From contig CAIYRB010000202.1 in NCBI GenBank assembly GCA_903928445.1, forward strand, positions 1 to 48,121: DNA of 48,121 nt, read 5' to 3'. The DNA comes from an uncultured Pseudomonadota bacterium (GTDB taxonomy: Bacteria > Bdellovibrionota_B > Oligoflexia > Oligoflexales > CAIYRB01). This document shows, piece by piece, positions 15,746 to 23,314 of the stretch. The notes beneath the pieces were generated by a model. That model worked only from the letters and a program-made list of their open reading frames with translations, was not told where the DNA came from and made no database searches. Both the position numbers and the translations under genes were made by a program. How positions within the stretch are numbered: position 1 is the stretch's first letter; each line of letters begins with the position of its first letter.

Positions 15746-16609
15746 TCACTGCTTCTTTGCCGGACTAATGATCAACTGGGTGCCAACGCTCAGCGAGGCC
15801 GACAGGTCATCGCACGAATGCACTGCTGGTTGATCTTTGGGACCGAGATTGCAGTGTAAATAGGTGCGTTCGTCCTTCGCCAGCTTGTCTATGTCGGCGG
15901 CCGACCATTTTGCCTGAACCAAGAGCGCTTTGAGACTTGGGTCGACGCCGTAGGCGCAGCCCTTCGGCAGCGGCGTCAATAGTCCGATCTGAATCATCGG
16001 CTGGGTTTCGGTTGAAAGCGGGAGTTTATGCATGACCGGTGCCACCGACTTCGGATTATCCACATCAAACACGAATTGTTGCAGCACCCGGCAGACCTCT
16101 GGATCTGAGTTGCGGGTCGCGTCGCAGTCTATGATCGTGCCATCCTCACGCTTTTTGCCGCACGTAGCACCCTTATACGAGGTACAATCCTGAACCAAGC
16201 GGACCAGGTCTGGCAAGGCGCTAAAGCGGGTATGAGTCCATGGCGGAGTTTTACTGCGCATCGGTAGCCAATATTTGCGCCGCGTGTCAAAGGTCGTCCG
16301 GAAATCGCAGCTCAGAGTGCCATCTGCGCCGCGTACGTTGCGGTCCCATTCACAATATTCGTCTTGCTTCTTACCCGGCACGATCTTGCCGTCCGGCCCA
16401 GCCTCCTGTGCATCGCGCTTAGAACAGATCCAGTCGACGATATAGGTGCCGTTCAGTTCGCCATCGACCGCGCCGACGTAATCGGAGCGCACGGCGGCGC
16501 CGCTCTGTGATGTTTTGCAGGACTGGACGCCCAGAAATGACCAGGTGGCGAGAGCAATGCCCAAAAGAGTTCGCTCATTGCGTTTCCAGTTATTTCGGAT
16601 CATCGTCAT
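15746..16609 (-). CDS. Hypothetical lipoprotein, first gene of a two-gene operon
   Basis: This 287-aa protein has a basic N-terminus, a hydrophobic stretch and the likely lipobox GVQSC (Cys31). The mature part contains many cysteines (CSKRD, CEWDR, CDFRT, CTSYKGATC, CDATRN, CRVLQQ), suggesting disulfide bonds in the periplasm or on the cell surface. I do not recognise a domain. The ATG at 16609 has GAGGAG 8 nt upstream. It is followed after 7 nt by the CxxCH lipoprotein gene, so the two probably act together. Confidence 0.65.
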   Translation of the reverse strand: MTMIRNNWKRNERTLLGIALATWSFLGVQSCKTSQSGAAVRSDYVGAVDGELNGTYIVDWICSKRDAQEAGPDGKIVPGKKQDEYCEWDRNVRGADGTLSCDFRTTFDTRRKYWLPMRSKTPPWTHTRFSALPDLVRLVQDCTSYKGATCGKKREDGTIIDCDATRNSDPEVCRVLQQFVFDVDNPKSVAPVMHKLPLSTETQPMIQIGLLTPLPKGCAYGVDPSLKALLVQAKWSAADIDKLAKDERTYLHCNLGPKDQPAVHSCDDLSASLSVGTQLIISPAKKQ

Positions 16610-16685
16610 CGTCCGTACTCCTCGGTGTGTTCATGGGCGAAGGCTGCTCACAAACAAAGATAAAAAAAATTAGACTTTTACAAAC

Positions 16686-16715
16686 ATTATATATCTATTA
16701 ACCTTAGGGTTGCAA
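16686..16715 (-). promoter_or_regulatory. Predicted promoter of the lipoprotein operon
   Basis: On the minus strand, TTGCAA (16710-16715) and a perfect TATAAT (16686-16691) are 18 bp apart, within a conspicuously AT-rich patch in an otherwise GC-rich region. This leaves a leader of about 70 nt before the ATG at 16609. Confidence 0.5.
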
Positions 16716-16855
16716 TTTATCGGAAGGTCCGGCTTGTGGGCCATCAACCAAAAACTGTCAAGGATAGCCCGTATGGTCGGTATCTTATGTGAGCACATGG
16801 GATCGGCCCTGAGAAGGGGCCTATGCCCTCAACGACCAGTCGCAAGGAGATACCT

Positions 16856-17293
16856 ATGTCCCTATCCATGATTGCTCTGATATCCATGTTATTGATGACT
16901 TTTTCCCCAAAGCGCGGCTACGGCGAGGGGGGCGTACCGACCAAACTGGATGCTTGTCCCGCTTCGCCAAATTGTGTGTCATCGACGGCTGAAGCCAGCG
17001 ACGCCGCGCATTATATCGCCCCGTTCCCACCGAAAGGCACTGGAGCGACATCCCTCGCTACCCTGCGCCAGATCATCGAAGCGCAACCGCGCACCAAGAT
17101 CGTCAGGTCCCAAGGCAACTACCTCCGCGCTGAGTTCACCTCACTGATCATGCGCTTTACCGATGATGTGGAGTTCCTGTTCGATGAACAGAGCCAAACG
17201 GTTCAAGTCCGTTCTGCTTCGCGCATCGGCTACAGCGATATGGGCGCCAACCGTAGACGCATCGAGCTGCTGCGCGAGCTATATACCAAGTGA
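16856..17293 (+). CDS. DUF1499 family exported protein
   Basis: This 145-aa protein has an N-terminal hydrophobic segment and the DUF1499 pattern: CPASPNCVSS near the mature N-terminus, YLRAEFTSLIMRFTDDVEF in the middle and the C-terminal RSASRIGYSDMGANRRRIELLREL. The function of this common family is not established. The ATG at 16856 has AAGGAG with a 6-nt spacer, better than the upstream in-frame start at 16823. It converges on the carboxylic acid reductase gene with a 10-nt gap. Confidence 0.85.
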   Translation: MSLSMIALISMLLMTFSPKRGYGEGGVPTKLDACPASPNCVSSTAEASDAAHYIAPFPPKGTGATSLATLRQIIEAQPRTKIVRSQGNYLRAEFTSLIMRFTDDVEFLFDEQSQTVQVRSASRIGYSDMGANRRRIELLRELYTK

Positions 17294-17303
17294 GCGGCTC
17301 GTC

Positions 17304-20300
17304 TCAGGTCACGACAGCGGTGAGCCCCGCCAAGCAGCGATGGATAAAAGCCTCGCTAAGCTGTGGGATGCTGCTTTCTAACCCCAATGCTTTAAGCCGC
17401 GCCTTTAGCTGTGTGGCATCCAGTTGGTGCTCCGCGCCGTAGGGTGTCGGATGCTCCCACTGGTAGACGATCGGCCACGCTGATGCTTGCCGCAGCGCGG
17501 CTGGCAAGGCCTCAAGCCGCCGGCGAAACTCCTGGTACCAGGCAGAGTATGAGTCCATGGAGTCGAGTTTAACACCGCTGCTCGCCACCCACTGCGCCAC
17601 GGTATCGAGACCGACACCGTCTTGCCAGTGGTCATTGACACAGTGGTAGACCGAGAGTCGATGCGACGGTGCCATGGCGCTGCCAGCGATTGTAGCGGCG
17701 ACAAAGTCGACTGGCAGTCCATCAAAATGCGCGCCAGAGGTGTCATCCTGCTGGAGCGTCGTGCTTTGATCATCTACGGCATAAAACGATGCGGGGGCGA
17801 CACCGGTCGCCATCAGGCCGACCAACAGGCGTGAGAAGAAATCCGCTTCGTTGACCTCGCCAAGTAGCTCCCTGTGCGCCAGAATCATACTGCAGCGAAA
17901 GATGTCGACCGGATTGCCAAAGCGCCGCTCAAGGTCTTCAAGCAGTAACTCACCGGCCCATTTGCTAACGGAATAGCCGGCAGCATAATGCGTGGTCAGC
18001 GCAATGTCCTGCCAAAGCGTGCTGGCTAGTCGATCCTCGGTGAGGATGCGGGGCAAATCCTGTTGCGAGCCGGCGGCGGCAACGCCGACGCTGGAGACGA
18101 AGGTGATCTTCTTTTGCCGTTGGCGCAGCGCCAAGCGGATCACTTCGGCCGTGCCGAGGACGTTGGGCTCGTAGAGCTGCTGGTAGGAAAAGGCGTGATT
18201 GACCAAGGCGCCATTGTGCACGATGAGTTGCACATCGGCAGACAGTAGGTCCCAGGTCGCCGTGCTCAGCCCAAGACGGGCCCCCATCAGATCGCCGGCG
18301 AGGGCGACGATGCGCCCGCTAGCGAGATAGGTTCGCACCCGGTCTTGGACTTTAGCGCCGCTTGCTTGGTAGCTGGCAACGAGCCGCGCAGCAGCAGCTT
18401 GATCATTGGCGGCGCGGACGACGCAGTAGACCTTATCCGCAGGGCGTTGGCCTTCGAGTAGGTCAAGGAGGAGAAAACGTCCGAGAAAGCCGCTGGCTCC
18501 CGTCAGCAGGACGGCCTTTGGCATCGACTCAATAGACTCAATAGACGCAGTGTCCTTGACCCCGGAGGCGGCCAGGCGAGCTGCTGCTGCCAGCTCGTCT
18601 GGTGAAAGAAAGTGCTCCAGCGTCAGACTTGCTGCCGAGATCGTGACCGGTGCCGCGCCGTGTACGTCAGCAAACGAACCCCGAGATTTTTCAGCCGGCT
18701 TTGGGGATGCTGGGTCCAGCCGACCGGCGATAAACTCCGCCACCTGCTGCAAGCTGCCCGACGGACTGAGAATCAAACCGACCGGTACCTCGACGCCAGT
18801 GACCTGTTGCAGCAGCTGAGTGAACGAAACGGCGGCCAAGGAATCACCACCGAGGTCGATAAACGGCGAGGTGATGGCGACAGCGCTTTGATCTTGATCC
18901 AAGTCAATATGGAGGACCGTTGCGGCCACTCGCCTTACTTGCTCGGCGACTGGCAGGGATGTTGCTTCGGCCTGTAGGCGCTTCAGGATTTCCCATTGCC
19001 GTTGGTCATGGGACGCATAGACAGCTTCCAGGCGCTGGCCGTATTTGGCTTTAAGCTTGGCGGCGATTTGTTTGCCGCTTTCAGTGACCAAGCCGTTTAG
19101 CTTGGTAAACCGCTCGGTTTCCAAAATAAAATCTCTGGGCAGCTCGTAAGAGAAGAGCTCTTCACGTTGCGCGACGCTCGCTAATTCATCCTGCAACACT
19201 CGGCGCAAGGCTGCTTCCGTGGGCTCACCGCTAAGGCCCAACACAGCACGCACCGCGCCAAGGTTGGGGACAATGACGGCTAGGAGGTAGGAACGCACCC
19301 CAGAGCCATAAAGATAAATCTGATCGATGACACCGCTACCGCCGGCGTAGTAGCTCTCCAAGCGCCATAGGCTGACGTATTCGCCCTGCGATAGCTTGAG
19401 GATATTTTTACGTCGATCGACCCAAGTCAAGTAGTCAGGGCCACGCTCCTCCATGATGTCGCCGGTGCGCACGAAGCCGTCGTCGGTGAGGAGTTCGCGC
19501 GATGCCTCGGGATTTTTCAGATAGCCGGCGACTGCTGCACTTACTTTGACGAATAGCTCGCCGCGCGGATACGGCTTATCGCTGGTCAGGTAGTTGAGTT
19601 CGGGCGCATCGACGAGCTTGTAGTCGATGACATAGGGGCGCTGAATGCGGTCGTCCATGGTGAGAAAGCCGCCTTCGGTAGAGCCGTAGGCATTGTAAAT
19701 CGGCGCTTGAAAGCACTCTTTCAGAAAGGTGACAATCTCCGGCGCGGTCGGCGCCGACCCCGTGGTCACGCTGAGCAGGCGGTCGCCTAGGAGGGTGCGG
19801 CCCATCTGCTGTTTAACCCGCGTTTTGACCTGTTCTGGATCGTCGCCCGGTTTGGTTTGGCGCAGCACCTCGGTCTGAAATTCCTGGTAGATCATCGCCG
19901 ATACACGTGGCACCAGAAAGAATATCGTTGGACGCGCGAGGCGAAGGTCCTCAAACAGCGTCGATAGATCCGGCTTGAGGGTGAAATGCAGGAGGCCGCC
20001 TGCCGTCAGGCAGCGCAGCACCGAATTGCGACCGGCGATGTGGTTGAGCGGTGCGAAATCCAGCCACACCTGCGGCAGGACGACCTCGTCGGCATGGCGG
20101 CTTGACCACGACCAATAGTCGCGCCAGATTCGTTCGCTAAAGATTGCGCCTTTAGGCAGTCCCGTGCTTCCGGAGGTGTACATATACGATACGACCGCGT
20201 CGTCGCTGCCCTTCGGCGCTGGAGCGCGTAGGTCCTGGTCCTGACCAGCGGCTTGCACCTCGGCCAAAGTCCACAACGCTGGAGCGTGCGCCATGGTGGC

Positions 20301-20948
20301 GAACAAGGCGCGGTGCCGCTGCAAGGTCGCTTCAAGAGCGCTATCACCGGCCAGGTGATCGATGATGACGACGCTGCGTACGCCTGGGCACTGTGGTAAC
20401 ACGTGCTCCAGCTGGTCCATATGTTCGGCACTGCAGGCTAAGGTCACTAGCTGCGCTTCATTGATGATATGGCTCAGGTCGCCGGAAGCCATGTGGGCTT
20501 GTAGGGGGGCGGAAATGGCGCCCAGATAGAGGCACGCCAAGTCGCAGATGACGTATTCTGAACTGGCAAAGCCGATGATCCCGACTGCTTCACCAGGGCG
20601 GACGGCCCCGAGCTCCTGCCAACCCGTGGCGAGAGCGGCGACTTTGGTCCACAGGTCTCGGTAAGTGATGGTGGAAAAACTGGGCAGATAGTCGGCTGCT
20701 TGGCCACCTGTGGCAAGGGGGCGTAGCTCATAGCGACGACTGGCTAGGGCTGGACGATCGGCGTAGAGCTCACAGGCATGCTGGAGGTAATCAAGACACC
20801 GCTCGCTGCGTTGGCCGATGTCGCGCATTGCCTCTAGCGACGGGGTCGAAAGGGCTAGGCCCGCATCTTGCGTCAGGAGATGCTTGGCCCGGATCAAGGC
20901 GCCATCTCGTAACATCTTATTGTTTAATGGGGGTAGTGACTGGGTCAT
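17304..20948 (-). CDS. car: Carboxylic acid reductase (adenylation-PCP-reductase)
   Basis: This 1214-aa multidomain enzyme activates a carboxylic acid with ATP, loads it as a thioester and reduces it with NADPH to an aldehyde. The adenylation domain (about 60-640) has MYTSGSTGLPKG near 250 and YGSTEGG. The carrier domain has the phosphopantetheine site DLGGDSLAA near 700. The thioester-reductase SDR domain begins LLTGASGFLGRFLL near 810 and has the catalytic YSVSK near 990. Architecture and size match CARs (about 1170 aa), distinguishing it from NRPS modules, which would have a condensation domain. GGAGG lies 7 nt before the ATG. A phosphopantetheinyl transferase is needed but not encoded in this window. 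It is monocistronic by appearance. Confidence 0.92.
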   Translation of the reverse strand: MTQSLPPLNNKMLRDGALIRAKHLLTQDAGLALSTPSLEAMRDIGQRSERCLDYLQHACELYADRPALASRRYELRPLATGGQAADYLPSFSTITYRDLWTKVAALATGWQELGAVRPGEAVGIIGFASSEYVICDLACLYLGAISAPLQAHMASGDLSHIINEAQLVTLACSAEHMDQLEHVLPQCPGVRSVVIIDHLAGDSALEATLQRHRALFATMAHAPALWTLAEVQAAGQDQDLRAPAPKGSDDAVVSYMYTSGSTGLPKGAIFSERIWRDYWSWSSRHADEVVLPQVWLDFAPLNHIAGRNSVLRCLTAGGLLHFTLKPDLSTLFEDLRLARPTIFFLVPRVSAMIYQEFQTEVLRQTKPGDDPEQVKTRVKQQMGRTLLGDRLLSVTTGSAPTAPEIVTFLKECFQAPIYNAYGSTEGGFLTMDDRIQRPYVIDYKLVDAPELNYLTSDKPYPRGELFVKVSAAVAGYLKNPEASRELLTDDGFVRTGDIMEERGPDYLTWVDRRKNILKLSQGEYVSLWRLESYYAGGSGVIDQIYLYGSGVRSYLLAVIVPNLGAVRAVLGLSGEPTEAALRRVLQDELASVAQREELFSYELPRDFILETERFTKLNGLVTESGKQIAAKLKAKYGQRLEAVYASHDQRQWEILKRLQAEATSLPVAEQVRRVAATVLHIDLDQDQSAVAITSPFIDLGGDSLAAVSFTQLLQQVTGVEVPVGLILSPSGSLQQVAEFIAGRLDPASPKPAEKSRGSFADVHGAAPVTISAASLTLEHFLSPDELAAAARLAASGVKDTASIESIESMPKAVLLTGASGFLGRFLLLDLLEGQRPADKVYCVVRAANDQAAAARLVASYQASGAKVQDRVRTYLASGRIVALAGDLMGARLGLSTATWDLLSADVQLIVHNGALVNHAFSYQQLYEPNVLGTAEVIRLALRQRQKKITFVSSVGVAAAGSQQDLPRILTEDRLASTLWQDIALTTHYAAGYSVSKWAGELLLEDLERRFGNPVDIFRCSMILAHRELLGEVNEADFFSRLLVGLMATGVAPASFYAVDDQSTTLQQDDTSGAHFDGLPVDFVAATIAGSAMAPSHRLSVYHCVNDHWQDGVGLDTVAQWVASSGVKLDSMDSYSAWYQEFRRRLEALPAALRQASAWPIVYQWEHPTPYGAEHQLDATQLKARLKALGLESSIPQLSEAFIHRCLAGLTAVVT

Positions 20949-21078
20949 ATTGAACCCTCCAAGGAAGGGAAGAAGCAGCCTTGTTTTAGCCGCAATGACC
21001 GGTCAAGGAAAGGTCCTTCTGATTACACAGTAGGCAACCCTAAGGTGGCGAATCGACAGCGCCTGATTGCTGTTTCGG

Positions 21079-22983
21079 TCAACGCCCGCCGCCATTGCCG
21101 CCGACCGGCGGCTTGGGAGCGGCCCCTGGCAGCGTCGGTTGTGGCCCGCCTTGGCGCTTGGCGGCCTCGATAAAGGAGGAGCGGTCGACGCTTTTGCGCA
21201 TGGCCTCATCGATATCGACCAAGCCGTCTTTGACCAACTTGAGCAGGGAGTCGTTGAGCATCAAATTGCCGTCGGATTTTTGCGACTGCATATGATTGGC
21301 GATCATGTGGTTTTTGCCCTCGCGAATCATGGCGCTGACGGCGTCATTGGTGACGAGGATTTCGTGCGCTGCGGCGCGGCCGCCAGTCTTTTTCTTGAGC
21401 AGGGTTTGGGCGACGACGCCGCGTAGCGATGCGGCAAGCATCATGCGAATCTGTGACTGCTGGTCGGTCGGAAATTGGTCGATGATGCGGTCGATGGTCG
21501 ATACCGCCGTATTGGTGTGCAAGGTGCCGAACACCAAGTGCCCGGTCTCGGCGGTCTCGATGGCAATGGCCACGGTTTCAAGGTCACGCATCTCACCGAT
21601 GAGCACGATATCTGGATCTTCGCGCAGGGCTGCCTTGAGGGCGCGGGAGAAGGAGCCGGTATGCTTATGCACCTCACGCTGGTTGATCAGGCATTTTTGC
21701 TGGGGATGGACGAATTCAATCGGATCCTCGACCGTTAGAATATGGTCGGAGCGATCCTTGTTGATGAGGTCGATCATGGCCGCTAGGGTCGTCGACTTGC
21801 CGCTACCGGTTGGTCCAGTCACTAAGACCAAACCTTTGCTCAAGCTGCAGAACTTGGTGATAGCCGGCGGCAATTTCAGCTGGGCCGCTGTGAGTATGGT
21901 TGACGGGATATGGCGCATGACTGAACCGGCGCCATTTTTGTCGCGAAACAAATTGACGCGAAAGCGACCGACACCACGGATCTCGTAGGCAAAGTCGGTG
22001 TCGTTGATCTGACTGAATTCCGCTAAATTTCGCCCCGGAATCATCGGCAGTAGCAGGCGCTCTAGGTCCTCTGGTGTCAGCGGGCTTGTGCCAATGCGCT
22101 CGATATCGCCGTCGATACGCATGCATAAAGGTTCACCGCAGGTCATGTGGACATCGCTGGCTTTGCGCTTAATCATGTCGATCAAAATCACATCGATCGG
22201 ATTGTCGCCGTCGCTGATGCCGGCGCTGCCCGCGAGATCCGGGCCAAAGGTAATCGTTGGCGGGCTTTCTTCGCTGATATCTGGCCGAGTGGCGGTGACA
22301 AAGGCGCGGTTCGGCTGCGACTTAACAACGTGGACAGTGGGGATATCTGCGTCTTCATAGTCGCCTCCAGCAAAGCTAAGGGGTGGTGGCGCTGGCATCT
22401 GCAGCGGTCGCAGCGGCGGCGCGATGGTTGCGGCGGACATTGGTGCTTGGGCCGGCATCGGCGGTACTTTTTTTAAGCCTGGGACTGTGCTCTTGTCTGG
22501 GGCATGGCCGACCAGGGCGGCGGGAATGAATCCCAAGTTTGGTGGAGGCCCAGGATCGGCCTCGGGTATTTGGGTGGCGGCTGCTGGTACCTGGGGCGCG
22601 AAACTTTGACCGCTTGCTTGGGCTAAAACCGGCGGTGGACTGCTGTACTGTGCCCATTCGGCGGCAAATAAGGCCTGGCCCTCATTCGGTAAATAAAGGC
22701 GCAGGCATGGCGAAGCGGAGGGGATCGCCAATAGCTCGATGCGGCCGACATTGGGAATTTGCAGGTAACCGCGCGTTGGTTGTTTGGCGGCAATCGTCGC
22801 CGTCTCGATGGGCATGAGCTGACTAAACAGGCTTTGGACATGCGCCGCGGTGATTGGCTCTTGGCCGGCGATGGGCATGCGCCCGCCGGCGAGAGCAAGC
22901 TCTGGGATTTGGCCACTTTGCAACACCAAGCCGTGGGCTTGCTGAGTCAGTGCCAGGCGCAACAGGGTTTTTAAACGCTCCAC
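21079..22983 (-). CDS. PilT/PilU-like ATPase with long N-terminal extension
   Basis: The C-terminal half (about 265-600) of this 634-aa protein is a PilT-type retraction ATPase: VTGPTGSGKST (Walker A, about 389), DPDIVLIGEMRD (Walker B, about 455), the HLVFGTLHTNTA His box and the ALREDPD segment. PilT proteins power type IV pilus retraction. Unlike canonical PilT (about 345-370 aa), this one has about 260 extra N-terminal residues: a divergent domain (1-115) and a Pro/Ala-rich linker (115-215). The C-terminus is also Pro/Gly-rich. It starts at GTG 22983 with GGAGG upstream. No pilin genes are visible in the window; the divergent neighbours are envelope TPR proteins. Confidence 0.85.
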   Translation of the reverse strand: MERLKTLLRLALTQQAHGLVLQSGQIPELALAGGRMPIAGQEPITAAHVQSLFSQLMPIETATIAAKQPTRGYLQIPNVGRIELLAIPSASPCLRLYLPNEGQALFAAEWAQYSSPPPVLAQASGQSFAPQVPAAATQIPEADPGPPPNLGFIPAALVGHAPDKSTVPGLKKVPPMPAQAPMSAATIAPPLRPLQMPAPPPLSFAGGDYEDADIPTVHVVKSQPNRAFVTATRPDISEESPPTITFGPDLAGSAGISDGDNPIDVILIDMIKRKASDVHMTCGEPLCMRIDGDIERIGTSPLTPEDLERLLLPMIPGRNLAEFSQINDTDFAYEIRGVGRFRVNLFRDKNGAGSVMRHIPSTILTAAQLKLPPAITKFCSLSKGLVLVTGPTGSGKSTTLAAMIDLINKDRSDHILTVEDPIEFVHPQQKCLINQREVHKHTGSFSRALKAALREDPDIVLIGEMRDLETVAIAIETAETGHLVFGTLHTNTAVSTIDRIIDQFPTDQQSQIRMMLAASLRGVVAQTLLKKKTGGRAAAHEILVTNDAVSAMIREGKNHMIANHMQSQKSDGNLMLNDSLLKLVKDGLVDIDEAMRKSVDRSSFIEAAKRQGGPQPTLPGAAPKPPVGGNGGGR

Positions 22984-23314
22984 TACGGTGTCCTCCGCAG
23001 TTGTTATCGGTGGCGACCCGGTGGAAGTGTAGGGCTGGGCTTTTAAGCTAAGGCAAACACCCGGTAACTCCAGCAGTATTTTGCCGTGTAGCGGGGGTTC
23101 GGAGCGCCATCCCGGGTGGCCGCGCGGCGCCAGCAGGAGCGGGCCTTGGCGCCGCCGGTCTGCCTAGAGATTTGACGCCAACGCCCAGGCTTTGGTGATA
23201 CTCGCGCTGGGCCCGTTGTAACCTCCGATAAATAAACAATTAAAATTTTTTAGATTCCTAGTACGGCTCTTGCAAAGTCATGAACGTTGAACATTGCTCT
23301 AAGCGTAGCGGGGT
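22984..23314. other. Divergent intergenic region (PilT-like / TPR genes)
   Basis: This 331-bp stretch is GC-rich on the left and AT-rich on the right (23226-23257, resembling an UP element or promoter region for the plus-strand TPR gene). It holds a perfect 9-bp inverted repeat, GCGGCGCCA at 23124-23132 with TGGCGCCGC at 23147-23155, not followed by T-runs on either strand. I see no gene in it. Confidence 0.5.
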
